From assembly GCA_029255685.2 (NCBI GenBank), contig CM055317.2, positions 19,786,501-19,850,500 on the forward strand: a stretch of DNA of 64,000 nucleotides, written 5' to 3'. Under the pieces are notes generated by a model. That model saw only the letters and a program-made list of their open reading frames with translations, was not told the DNA's origin and ran no database searches. This document shows positions 10,721 through 22,769 of the stretch, one piece after another. The DNA comes from Silene conica (taxonomy: Eukaryota > Streptophyta > Magnoliopsida > Caryophyllales > Caryophyllaceae). The number at the start of each line of letters is the position of its first letter. The first letter of the stretch is position 1. The position numbers and the translations under genes are program-made.

Positions 10721-11499
10721 CTTTTTCTCTTTTCTCGTTTCTGTTTTTCTAAAGACATTTTTTTTTGTTTTGTTAAGACTTCCTAGTTTGTTTGCTTTAA
10801 GTTTTTTAGGACAATTTTTGCTTTTGTTATGTAGTTAAGACAATTTTGGACTTGGTTCTGGGGTCTAGCGCACTTGTTGGGCGCATTTATCATGATTTTT
10901 CAGGTTTCAAAGTGAATGACTTGGTTAACACAAGTGGTTCCGAAGAAAAGAAGGCCGATGTGCAGCAGAGGGGTCGACCGACTAGAAATATAGGTCGGTC
11001 GACCTCGTCCCTGCATTCCTGGAATTCTGGAGTTCCTGCAGTCTGCAGGAAGGTCGATCGACCCAAAATATAGGTCGGTCGACCTACCCGTCTGTCACAG
11101 CCTGTTCGTTTCTTACTCGGGAATCGTGCAACCATCTTGGTTACTTGAGTGGCACTGCTGGCCACCAAAACCTCCCAGCTTACGCTGGTTTGGGGAGGTT
11201 TTTCATGCGCTTCAAAACCCAGTGAGTTCTTTCCAGTTTTTCCTTGGTTTTTACCTTTTGTTTTAATTTTATGAAACCTTTACTTAGGCTAATGCACAAT
11301 GGGGACATTGTGCGGGTTGGTTTGGGGAATGGTTTCGTGTCACATGCATTGCATTCCATCACACGTTTTCTGCATTTCCATATTGCATTGTTTTTCTTTA
11401 TTTCTCTTGCATATACAAAAGAAAAATAACAAAAAAATAGAAAAATTCCAAAATTCCAAAAAATGCACGTTTAATTTAGCATATAGGTCGAGTCGGAAC
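10721..11499 (+). other. Non-coding internal region of the gypsy-like element
   Basis: No ORF of note. It contains two motif pairs of the GGTCGACC type (10972/10993 and 11052/11073), with the second member of each pair in inverted orientation. The last 5 bp GGAAC (11495-11499) are the left target duplication of the copia insertion. Confidence 0.6.
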
Positions 11500-12499
11500 T
11501 GTTGGGGCTGGTGTCCTTGACAATTAAGTACAATGACTTACTAAATCTCTTAAAGGATCACAAGCGCATACTTCAGTATTATTATCAGTTGATCCACATT
11601 TATCAATAACGGTTGGCTTGCTAGATAAGTTTGTCGTTATTGTCATACGGATGACGGTGATCAACTGGTCCCTATACGTCACACCTATAGGACACGTTTG
11701 AGAGATGTGAAGGTATGAAAATACAGTCACATTTATGCCGAATACGACTAAACAGTTAGTCAGAGGTATTGACTATTAAATTAGTCAATGAGATGTTGAG
11801 ATTATTATTTAATACGGATTAAATAATTTTAGCTAATACGGATTACATGATTAATTCGTAAAATTAAATATAAACGGTTATATTTAATTAAATATTGAAT
11901 TTGCGTATTAATATAAACAATTATATTAATTTGGGTAATTATACAATATCGTAATTTTATCAGACCATTATTAATACATCGACTGCATTAATATCTGATA
12001 ACATGTATACGATTTATAATAAATACCCGCGAATTATATTTTAGCAATTGGGTCGAATCACGCATTGGAATAAGGTAAGAGTGGAAAGCCCACTCCTACC
12101 CAATATCCAATTCGGCCGACCGGGGCTACATAAGGAGAGTCCTGCTCCTTATGTCAGAAACTCTTGGTTTTTAACTGATAATTGATAATTCTCACAATTA
12201 GGGTTTTGAGAGCATTCTTCTCCCAAAACTCAAATCTCACATCTAAAACCTCAAAAAGCTCTCCCCATATTGCAAGGCAATTGGAGAGTATTTTCTAGCA
12301 CACGCGGCATCATCTCAATCAAGTCTTGGGTGCAAGTTATATGAGGGAATTTACTTGAATTCCTGTTCTTAGGCCTTCTGCGCAAGGACTCAAGGTTGTA
12401 TTCTTTTCATGTTTTTATTTATCTTATGACCATATTCACAACTGTAAATTTCATTATAATCCTTCAAGTTTAGGGCGAATACATGCTATATTCCCCACA
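11500..12499 (+). repeat. 5' LTR of the copia element
   Basis: Begins TGTTGGGGCTGGTGTCC and ends TATTCCCCACA. It differs from the right LTR at about 11 of 1000 positions by eye. It includes a long AT-rich part (11740-12040). A diverged relative of this LTR lies at 44369-45350. Confidence 0.95.
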
Positions 12500-12501
12500 A
12501 G

Positions 12502-12514
12502 TGGTATCAGAGCC
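12502..12514 (+). promoter_or_regulatory. Primer-binding site, copia element
   Basis: TGGTATCAGAGCC begins 2 nt after the LTR and is complementary to the 3' end of initiator methionine tRNA, the usual primer of plant Ty1/copia elements. Confidence 0.95.
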
Positions 12515-14300
12515 AAGGCCATGAAATTTTTACTTTTGTGTTTTTCATAAGTTTTATTTAAAAATTTTGAAAAAAATATCGTTTCTGTCGCTGTGTCGGT
12601 CGGTCGACCGCCACCCGCGTAGGGTTTCTGTTTTTTCCGGCAGTTTATCTTTTTGCAATCGATCTTGTTTTTTTTTCGATTCCTGTTTACATATTGTTAA
12701 TTAATCGATATTCTTGACAATATCTGAACCCTTGTTGATGTTAATTTTGATTTACTCGTTTTAATCAAAGTTTAACAGGTAAAAACTTGTTTTGATTTCA
12801 AAAAGTGCAGCGTTTTGTGTTTTCTGAAACTCGTTTTTACTGTTTGGTGGTCGGTCGACCTGATTGATGGGTCGGTCGACCGATTATACTGTTGCAGAAT
12901 TTTTTTTTTGTCAGGAGATCGGTCGACCCCGTGTTGAGGTCGGTCGACCTCGCCCCTGTAACAGACTCATTTTATTTTCTTTTCGAAAATAACCTGTTTT
13001 ATTTTCCCATGGCCTTTAGTAATATACTATATACGGAAATAGTATATTATTAATTTTGTGAAACGGTTCACCCTCGTTTGATACATATTATTTTAAAACG
13101 GTTTAAGATAATGGATTATAAATTTATTAAAATTGGGTGATTAAAACGGTATAATCACATAATTTTAATCCCGTAAGGTGGTTTGGTAAAATTTGTTAAT
13201 CATAATAACAGTATTATGTCATTATGAATTTTATTTTTAGTTGATGCATTTTATTTATCGTCTTGTTGAATGCCTATTGAATGCTTTCTATAACGTATTT
13301 AATTTTGCAAACGGTTGTAACTTAGTGTGGCCTTAGAAGATTGTGTCACCGTAATGATGGGACACAGTCTTGTTTGTAATTTTGAGATCTTGAATCTCCG
13401 TTTTGGGTTTTTGTCATGTAATTACTTTTGTATTTAAATTAAAATGTAAATAGGGTTATATTTGTAATTTAAATTAGTAATTTTGTGAAGACCAAAGACG
13501 GAGACCGGATGCTCACTCCCGCTGCAAAGACCAAGATGGAACATCAAGACAAGCTTCTAGGGTCCAACGGTGGATTCCAAGTTGTTTTATGTTTTTTTTG
13601 GTAGGATAGGCCACACTAGGACTTTTATTTACGTTTATTGCATTTATTTTTATGCTTTCATCGATAATAGCTTGCATCATATTCTGCCTAAAACCAAACC
13701 ACCTATAACATGCCTGAAAACTGACTCATGTAGAGGTTACGCGTTAGTTTTCTGTGATAATACAGATGTCACATGTCAATTGCAAAGCCATCACTTTATT
13801 TCATTCATTTACGCATATGCTAGATATTAGTTCACTTAAAATGGATAAATATAAGTTGATGGGGTCTTCCTCGTATAACCAAAAATTGAGACTAGTCTTT
13901 ATAAATCAGACTCCCATGAATCCCTTCTTCGTCGGTAGGCATAATATGACCCCTTCTACGTCGGGTAAGTGGGAACAGATGATTTATTTTATCTCAACAT
14001 CATGGTCACTCGATACTATCTAGCGACTGAGATGGACTAATAGATAGGATTTACGGAAATCTATCGACCAAGAGTTCCAACGGTGGAATTAGCCAAGCTG
14101 TGGGCTTATCAATATACGGAAATTGAGTATTGGGATCGTTTATATAATTCTTGAGGGAGATCAATTATATAAATGCATGAGTCTACGAGTTTAAATACAT
14201 TTTAATATAGACTTAAATCACAACAATGAGTTGCTTATATGGTTCTGTTTTATCTTCTTTTCAGTGTAGAACACGTTCAAATTAAACTGCTGTATAACTA
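12515..14300 (+). other. Long 5' leader of the copia element
   Basis: About 1.8 kb separates the PBS from the GAG start. It is non-coding apart from short chance frames (13570-14023). It carries a single GGTCGGTCGACC at 12598 and two pairs (12849/12870 and 12917/12938). A leader of this size in the genomic RNA is where packaging and dimerisation signals would be expected. Confidence 0.7.
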
Positions 14301-17300
14301 ATGGCTCGTGAAGACCCAATGCCAAGTGCCAAGCTAGCATGTGAATCCTGGCTAAAAGCCTTCATGGACTCCATGAATCAGTCTACTAGACTGAGGAATG
14401 ATGGGTCAAACTTCTCTGACTGGGAGGCAGCACTACGGAATGCTGCCATTGCTGACGGAAAGCTCAAGTACTTAACTGAGCCCATTCCAGCACACCTAGG
14501 AACTGGAGCTAGAGCTAACGAAGTTCGCGCTCATAGCGACTTCGTCATGGAAGCGGGTGCGATAAAGAACGTACTCATCTATGCAATGGAATCCAATTTG
14601 CAAAGACGCTTCATAACCCATGGTGCAAACAAGATTTTCACCACGCTCACTAACGAATTCTCAAAAGCTCCAAGAATCGTTTCTTATGAGAATACATGTC
14701 GCTTCTTTGAAGCGAAACTCCAGAAGGGCCAAGCGGTTAGCCCACATATTCTCAACATGATTGAGAATATCGAGAAACTGGAGGCCCTAAACTGTAAGAT
14801 CAGTGAGAACATAATCGTTGATCGAATGCTTCATTCGCTTCATGATGGGTTCGCCCTCTTTAGGGCCAACTATTACATGAACGACATGAAGAAGACTCCT
14901 CATGAGCTCCACTCCCTTCTCGTACAGACCGAGAAGGATCTGAAATTAAGTGGGAGCGTGAAGCAGGATGTTCTCATGATCTCCAGTAAGGGTAAGGGTA
15001 AGGGAAAAGCTAAAGCTCAGGGCGACCTAACAGTAGGCAAGCCCAAGTTTAAGAAGTCAGGATTTACTAAGAGTGGGCCAGGTGAGTCGAGAAACTCACA
15101 GGGCAAAACAAAGAGCAAGGATACTAGCATGGAATGCCACCATTGCCACAAGACTGGGCATTGGAGGCGCTCATGCCCCGTGTATCGTGAGGACATTAAG
15201 GCAGGCCGTGTTACTCCTGTTGGTATGTCTTCTTCTTCTTTTATTCACATGATTGAGATTAACCATGCAAGTTACGGAACTTGGGTACTAGATACTGGTT
15301 GTGGTTCTCATCTATGTAATCATGTGTAGGGCCTCCGAAACCAAGAACCCCTCATCAAGGGTGAGGTTGACCTGCGTGTCGGGAATGGAGCACGTGTTGC
15401 TGCAGTCTCGAGGGGAACATACGTGATCCAGCTTCCAAGTGGATTCGAGTTATCTTTAGATAACTGTTATTATGTTCCTTGTTTGTCCAAAAACATTATT
15501 ACAGTTTCTGCGCTTGACAAACTTGGTTTTTCATTTGTAATAGAAAATAACAGTTGTATTTTCTCATTACACAATATGATTTATGGCAAGGCAGTTTCCA
15601 TGAATGGAATTTATGTTTTAGATCAAACCACTGAAATATTTCATGTGAATAATAAGAGATTAAAGGTAGGTGACAAAGATCAAACTTACCTATGGCATTG
15701 TCGTATGGGACACATAAATGAGAAACGTGTAAATCAGCTCATACAGAATGGAGCTATCTCGGCCTTTGATTTGAATCATATGGCACATGTGAATCATGTC
15801 TCATCGGTAAGATGACTCGTATTTCCTTCAAAGGTGTTGGAATGCGCGCTGCCGACCTATTTGGACTCATACATACGGACGTATGTGGCCCTATGTCGAT
15901 CAACGCACGAGAAGGCTATAGGTATTTCATCACTTTCACGGATGATTTGAGTAGATATGGCTATGTCTACTTAATGAAGCATAAAAGTGAATCCTTTGAC
16001 AAGTTCAAAGAATACCAGAATCGGGTACAGAACCAGCTGGGAAGAAAGATTAAAGCACTACGTTCTGATCGTGGTGGTGAGTATCTTTCACACGAGTTTG
16101 ATCAACACCTTAAAGACTGTGGCATCGTGCTACAGTTGACTCCACCTAGAACACCACAATTAAATGGTGTGTCCGAACGGAGAAATCGAACTCTACTCGA
16201 TATGGTTCGATCCATGATGAGTCACACCGTTGTGCCTGATTCATTGTGGGGCTATGCTCTTTTGTCGGCCGCTCTAATACTTAACCGAAGTCCGTATAAA
16301 GCTGTTGACAAGACTCCATACGAATTATGGAAGGGAACGGTCCCTAACTTGTCCTTTATTCGGGTTTGGGGCTGCGAGGCTTATGTCAAGTGGAGACACA
16401 AGGATAATCTCGGCCCGCGATCGGTCAAGACATACTTTATAGGCTATCCAAAGGGAACTTTTGGTCATTACTACTACTCGCCAACCGAACATCGTGTTTT
16501 TGTTGCGGCTAGTGCGACGTTCTTGGAGAAAAAATTTCTCGAGAACAAGTCGAGTAATAGAACCTTCGATTTATCGGAGGTTCAAGAACCAACTACCGAG
16601 CAACCATTGGAGGAAACAGTTCCTTCAACCGAGGCTGCGGTAGATATTCCTGAGGAACCTAGGAGGTCGGGAAGAGTCTCCATTTCTCCGGACAGATACA
16701 TTGGTATGGTCGAGGAACATGATATGGATGACGTCTTACTCCTAGAGGGTAATGAACCCACAACCTATAAAGGTGCCATGACCAGTTCTGACTCAAAGCT
16801 ATGGCTAGAAGCCATGCAATCCGAGATGGACTCCATGTATGAGAACAACGTGTGGGATCTTGTGGACCTACCTGTAAAGGTACGTCCCCTTCAATGCAAA
16901 TGGCTTTACAAAATAAAGCATGCCGTGGAAGGTAAACAAGATATCCATAAGGCAAGACTAGTTGCTAAAAGTTTCACCCAAGTGCCAGGCTTGCACTACG
17001 GTGAGATCTTTGCGCCCGTAGTCATGCTACGTTCCATTCGGATTATCTTAGCGTTCGCCGCATTTCACGATTATGAAATCTGGCAAATGGACGTTAAAAC
17101 CGCCTTCTTAAACGGTTATTTGGAGGAAGAGTTGTACATGGTACAACCCGAGGGTTTTATTGATCCAGAAAATCCTAAGAAGGTTTGCAAGCTTAAACGT
17201 TCCATCTATGGACTTAAGCAAGCATCGCGGAGTTGGAACCATCGCTTCGACCAAGTGATAAAAGAGAATGGATTCGTTCGATCAGTCGAGGAACCATGTC

Positions 17301-18073
17301 TCTATATCAAGTCGAGTGGGAGCAAGATTGTCTTCCTAGTACTGTATGTCGATGACATACTCTTGATTGGGAATGACATACCTCTCCTTTCTTCGGTTAA
17401 AGCATGGTTGAAAAACCATTTCCAGATGAAATATCTGGGAGAGGCACAAAGAATTTTGGGCATCCGTATCTACAGGGATAGATCACGACGGATGTTGTCT
17501 CTCAGTCAGAAGTCTTACATAGATAAGATCCTAGAGAGATTCAACATGACGAACTCCAAGAAAGGGTTCCTTCTTATGACTATTGGGCTTCACTTGAGCA
17601 AGACTCAAGAAGATAAGACATTGGAGGAGAAAGAGCGCATGAGTCGGATTCCTTATGCTTCGGCAATAGGATCGATCATGTATGCCATGATATGCACACG
17701 TCCAAACGTTGCATATGCATTGAGTATGACAAGTCGATTTCAAGCTCATCCAGGTGAACAACACTGGATGGCCGTGAAAAACATTCTTAAGTACCTACGG
17801 AGGACTAAAGATTGGGGATTGACTTACGGAGGCGACTCGACGCTCTGCGCCACGGGTTATGCAGATGCTAGCTTCCAAACGGATCGAGATGACTCGAAAT
17901 CTCAGTCTGGATTCGTTTTTACTCTTAATGGCGCTGCTGTCAGCTGGAAAGGTTCTAAACCAAGTGTTATAGCAGATTCTACCACTGAGTCCGCGTAAAA
18001 GGAGATATTCATTGATAAGATCGCTACGGATGACAACATAGCTGATCCTCTCTCAAAAAGCATTACCACGTGA
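14301..18073 (+). pseudogene. Copia GAG-POL polyprotein, disrupted
   Basis: The GAG core is followed by a CCHC zinc knuckle (CHHCHKTGHWRRSC, near residue 275) and the protease active site LDTGCGSH. A TAG at 15327-15329 interrupts the protease; the frame then stays open to about 15815. Near 15771 one base appears missing, moving the pre-integrase region (C-X2-C, CESC in the other frame) into the frame of the next ORF (15812-17998). That ORF contains integrase with the D...D...E triad (HTD, SDRGGEY, VSERRN), reverse transcriptase with YVDD, and the start of RNase H (YADASF). After the STTES motif a stop occurs at 17996-17998 and an internal RNase H segment is missing. The C-terminal tail (IADPLSKS) follows to the TGA at 18071. 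The element cannot make its own enzymes. Confidence 0.93.
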
Positions 18074-18989
18074 TAAGCATGAAGGGCACATTCATTCCAT
18101 GGGAATTAGATGTGTTCCTAAGTTGTAGTACTCTTTTATGAATTCATGTAATAATTCATTTTCTCGTGTACTCTATTCAACCTCATTGTTATGATATATA
18201 ATGTTTTGTTTTTCATGTGGAATTGTACGCCAATTTTGAACACCACAAAGTGAACTGAATTACATTACATCGTTTTAGTCCTTGATTACCCACTTGAGCT
18301 GATAACTCAGGTAATCATTTTGTGACGTTGGTTGATGGTGGGTTCAACGAGCCATAAGTCACACAGATGACTGACCAATCACAAAGGCGAGTTATACGGA
18401 TATCTCGTAGGACACCCCGTGACAACGTTATGGAGTCCTAAATGTTTTATAACATTGGGTGTCAGGTCGTGGATAGGACCTCCATAGTGTTCCTTAGAGT
18501 CGAGTCTCTTGACTTTCAACTGTCTCTTGAGATTAAGGCAGATTTTGGGTAACTTTGGTTTCTTTCCCACGGTCATCGTAACAGGGGCCAAGAGGATTTT
18601 TTCTGGGTTATTTCATGCTGCGCGATATCGGCAGGATTCGAGTTGAGGGAAATATCCAAACCCTTATCAGGATTTTATCATTTCTCAGGGCCACTCGAGG
18701 AGTAGTAACTGAAATGCATGGCCATGCTCGAATATAGATTCGTTTTATCAGTTAAGTTACTCTCTAGTCGGGGAAACCACTCTTGATACAGATCGCTTGT
18801 GAGATACGACCTTTGCGAATGCGGATTTGCAAATTGTCTTACATTGAGTGGGAGAAATTTTAAAAGGATATGAGAATCGGTTATCGCACCTACACTTGTA
18901 CGGACAAGTGGGAGTTTGTTGGAGCTTGTGTCCTCCACATGTAGTGTGATAACGTCATTGCACATACCTTGTACGGACAAGTGGGAGAT
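18074..18989 (+). other. 3' untranslated region and polypurine tract of the copia element
   Basis: Non-coding. GACAAGTGGGAGAT (18976-18989) immediately precedes the right LTR and is the polypurine tract for plus-strand DNA synthesis. An earlier near-copy of the PPT and LTR start (GTACGGACAAGTGGGAG then TTTGTTGGAGCTTGTG, 18898-18936) lies about 74 bp upstream. Confidence 0.8.
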
Positions 18990-19989
18990 TGTTGGGGCTG
19001 GTGTCCTTGACAATTAAGTACAATGACTTACTAAATCTTTTAAAGGATCACAAGGGCATACTTCATTATTATTATCAGTTGATCCACGTTTATCAATAAC
19101 GGTTGGCTTGCTAGACTAGTTTGACGTTATTGTCATACGGATGGCGGTGATCAACTGGTCCCTATACGTCACACCTATAGGACACGTTTGAGAGATGTGA
19201 AGGTATGAAAATACAGTCACATTTATGCCGAATACGACTAAACAGTTAGTCAGAGGTATTGACTATTAAATTAGTCAATGAGATGTTGAGATTATTATTT
19301 AATACGGATTAAATAATTTTAGCTAATACGGATTACATGATTAATTCGTAAAATTAAATATAAACGGTTATATTTAATTAAATATTGAATTTGCGTATTA
19401 ATATAAACAATTATATTAATTTGGGTAATTATACAATATCGTAATTTTATCAGACCATTATTAATACATCGACTGCATTAATATCTGATAACATGTATAC
19501 GATTTATAATAAATACCCGCGAATTATATTTTAGCAATTGGGTCGAATCACGCATTGGAATAAGGTAAGAGTGGAAAGCCCACTCCTACCCAATATCCAA
19601 TTCGGCCGACCGGGGCTACATAAAGAGAGTCCTGCTCCTTATGTCAGAAACTCTTGGTTTTTAACTGATAATTGATAATTCTCACAATTAGGGTTTTGAG
19701 AGCATTCTTCTCCCAAAACTCAAATCTCACATCTAAAACCTCAAAAAGCTCTCCCCATATTGCAAGGCAATTGGAGAGTATTTTCTAGCACACGCGGCAT
19801 CATCTCAATCAAGTCTTGGGTGCAAGTTATAGGAGGGAATTTACTTGAATTCCTGTTCTTAGGCCTTCTGCGAAAGGACTCAAGGTTGTATTCTTTTCAT
19901 GTTTTTATTTATCTTATGACCATATTCACAACTGTAAATTTCATTATAATCCTTCAAGTTTAGGGCGAATACATGCTATATTCCCCACA
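18990..19989 (+). repeat. 3' LTR of the copia element
   Basis: 1000 bp, TG...CA ends, no indel relative to the left LTR. It is followed directly by GGAAC, the right target duplication. Confidence 0.95.
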
Positions 19990-21283
19990 GGAACGAGAGT
20001 ATTTCAAGGATGATCTTTGCTATCTTACATGTTTATGCCTTTACCCTGCCTTGTCAACTTGTTTTAGTATGAGAGTATTTTGCATATCTACGAGTTTTTG
20101 TTAACTTGTATATCTTGAGATTCGACTTATACCTTGGCAACCTACTATACATTCTAAGTTTTAGAGCCTTATTCCTGGTTTCATTTTTAAACCAGTTGTC
20201 TAGGATGTGAGTAGTACTCCCCTTGGAACATGTTACATCAATATGCATAAACATGAACTTGAATTACTATATACTTGTTTTACTATCTCGTTTTGTGAAT
20301 CTTGATACGTGCATTTGGGATCCTTTTTCTCTTATTTACCCATAAGCCCTACATAACCAAAATTGCCTTTTTATTCCCCCAAAACTACATGCCATACTTA
20401 GCCTACCCTTCCAAGCTAGTATTTATGGTCTTTGGTTTCTTTTGAAGCATCTTGGTTTGTATGTTATCTTGAGCAAAAAGAGAAAAGAAAGAAAGAAAGC
20501 AAGAAAAGAAAGAAAAGAAAAAGAGCAGAAAAAGAAGAAAAAGAAGAAAAGAAAAGAAAAACGAAAAAAGTCAAAACGTGCAGGAAATAGGTCGACCGAC
20601 CACCTTCATGGGTCGGCCGACCACCTAACAGCATCAGAATGAAAAAAAATTCGTTCCAAGTTCCCTTTTTCTTTTATGTGTTATCACTCCCGTACTTCAT
20701 TCGAAAATATTTGGGAGTCCTTTCTTATATATAATGTAAGAGTTGTGCTGCAAAAGAGAACTTCCTTAATATCAAAAAGTTGTGAAATATGTTATTGGGA
20801 ATCGGTTTTACTAGCTTGGCTACTAACCCCACAAATCCAAAAAAACATCTTAGCCACTTTTTACCTTTTACCTCACATATCTTTCATTACCTCAATTGCA
20901 TGTATCTGAGTCACTTAATGGGTTTGTTATACATAGTTGTGGAATTTTTGTTCATGTTAGATTGCAGGCATGTTTTCATGGGTCGCAGTTAGGTGAGTGT
21001 CATGACAATATACTTCTTCCTATCTTTTACATATATTCACCCTTTGCTTCATGAGTGTCTCGAGTGTACCGCGAGAGTCCATGGTATAAAGTCTCTATAG
21101 TCTTTATGTTTGCAAGTTTGACAACCCTATAACTCGTTTGCATGATTTAAATACTTTCTCATTTCGTACTTAGCATTGGTTTGGGCTAACATGTAAATTT
21201 CGCTCTGAGATTGAAATCGTTCCATTAGAAAGATCGAGTCTAGTTCTTACTCGAGGACAAGCAAGGGTTTGTATTGGCGAATT
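19990..21283 (+). other. 3' internal region of the gypsy-like element
   Basis: Non-coding. It includes an almost pure purine stretch of about 100 nt (20471-20570, AAAGAAAG-type) and a motif pair (20590 GGTCGACCGACC, 20611 GGTCGGCCGACC). The sequence ACTCGAGGACAAGCAAGG (21250-21267), before the LTR start, is typical of the region upstream of the polypurine tract in Tat-like elements. The tract itself looks decayed (GGGTTTGTATTGGCGAATTT). Confidence 0.6.
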
Positions 21284-22769
21284 TGATGCGTGTCTATTTT
21301 ATGATGTTTTACATCTACTTTTACACGCATTTGGTCGCTCATTTACTATGTTTTAGCTCTTATTTCCCAACAATTGTCTACTTTCGTATTTTTATGCTAT
21401 TTTGCAGAATTATGCGGAAAAAGGGCGATTTCAAACCAAATTCGTCCTCAAGTGATTTTTATGGCTAAGGACACGAAAGAACAAGCCTAGCGCGCATTTC
21501 AAGGCCTAAAGATAGCATAAGCAAAGGTGCATATAGCAAAGGATCGATCCACGATATTGCAGTCTGTTTCAAATGGCTATATCTCGAGTTCTAGAGCTGA
21601 TAATGGAGTGATTCCAGTTGGAGGAGAAAGCTTATCCTCTTAGCTTTCCAACGCCGCAAGAATCGCTTGATTACGATAAGTAACGAAGAAATGACAGCTG
21701 TTTTAAGATCGACGCGCGCTGCAGTCCCGAAATTGGGTCGACCGACCCACAAAGTAGGTCGACCGACCTTTGCGCAGACCCAGAAGTTTCCGCAAAGCCC
21801 ATTAAAGTGTTTACGTCATTAGGAAACTCTTTAATTCCGCCTATTTAAGCTAAGTTACGGGATTAGGGTTATTCATTCAGTTTTCGATTCAGTTCTTAAT
21901 CTAGTAGTTTAGTTTATTTTTGCATCTAATTACAAACTCTCAATCTATCTTTAGTTTTAGTTTTCTCTTTTCAAAGTTATTGTTTTGTAAGTTTTATTCA
22001 TTGTTCATCAATCCTTCCGCGATAATCAATAAAACTTGTTCTTTTCTGCCCTAATCCATATTACGGTAATTCTTCTTTAAATTTCAGTTTTATTATTGTT
22101 CTTATAATTACTTGTATTCGGTTAAGATAGAATCCCAAACTTTATTATAGATTGCATGTTTAGATTATCATTCATTATGTTCTCCATGTTTATTCCCGTT
22201 TTTATTGTTAGTTTCATAGTTAAAATCATGCATAGCTAATTCTTGTGATTAGGAATTAGGGGAACCATGGCTAAGACTTGATTTTGATAGTTTTATGATT
22301 AAATTACCAATCCCCCATTGTTGTTGGTGAACTAATCCTTTCAGATTGAAAGATTACTAGGATTAGTTTAACAACAACTTTTGGATTGCCCTATGAACGA
22401 AAGTTTAGTGCTCTTCTAGGAACCCTAAGACCGTAAGGATTGGGTAGAATATTGACCTAAAGGTTTATTCTTTGTTCCTTGGGATTGTATCATTTGATTA
22501 TTTTACCTTTGATTGACTTGTTTTAACCATGGGGAACCGAAGTTCTTAATCTCCTTTTCATCATATTTTAGTTTTCTTGTTATTTTGCTACCTTAGTTGT
22601 TAGTCCCAAATTATAAATCAACCCCCCTTTTTGGTTACTTGCAATAGACTTTAAATTCACAAACATAATTAACCTTGTCTCCTTGTGGTTCGACCCTTGA
22701 CTTATCCTATCTAGTTTAAGCTGAGGTTTTATAAATCTTATCTTTGACACCCCTCAACGACGGGTGTCA
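21284..22769 (+). repeat. 3' LTR of the gypsy-like element, different subfamily in its first 918 bp
   Basis: Starts TGATGCGTGTCTATTTTATG and ends GGGTGTCA. It carries one motif pair (21736/21757) and a TATA-like CTATTTAAGC near 21840. Only from 22202 on does it match the left LTR closely; its first part is about 240 bp longer and largely unalignable to the left LTR by eye. Confidence 0.85.

Larger units (their letters stand above)
11500..19989 (+). mobile_element. Ty1/copia LTR retrotransposon, full length but inactivated
   Basis: It is 8490 bp, with two LTRs of exactly 1000 bp (11500-12499 and 18990-19989) and a perfect TSD GGAAC at 11495-11499 and 19990-19994. LTR ends are TGTTGGGG...CCCCACA. 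An iMet-tRNA PBS follows the left LTR and a purine tract precedes the right one. Domain order GAG, protease, integrase, reverse transcriptase, RNase H is the copia order. By eye the LTRs differ at about 11 positions with no indel, so it is a young insertion and the innermost layer of the nest. Three lesions disrupt the polyprotein. Confidence 0.95.
8384..22769 (+). mobile_element. Non-autonomous gypsy-like (LARD-type) element with mismatched LTRs
   Basis: It is bounded by a perfect 5-bp TSD GTCTA (8379-8383 and 22770-22774). Without the nested copia element it is about 5.9 kb. It has LTRs of 1245 bp (8384-9628) and 1486 bp (21284-22769), an Athila-type PBS TGGCGCCGTTGCCGGGGA (9634-9651), one broken ORF (9669-10720) and non-coding sequence. 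It encodes no recognisable gag, protease or pol, so it must be mobilised in trans. The two LTRs share their last 568 bp (9061-9628 and 22202-22769, about 7 differences by eye), but their first parts are only distantly related. Confidence 0.85.
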
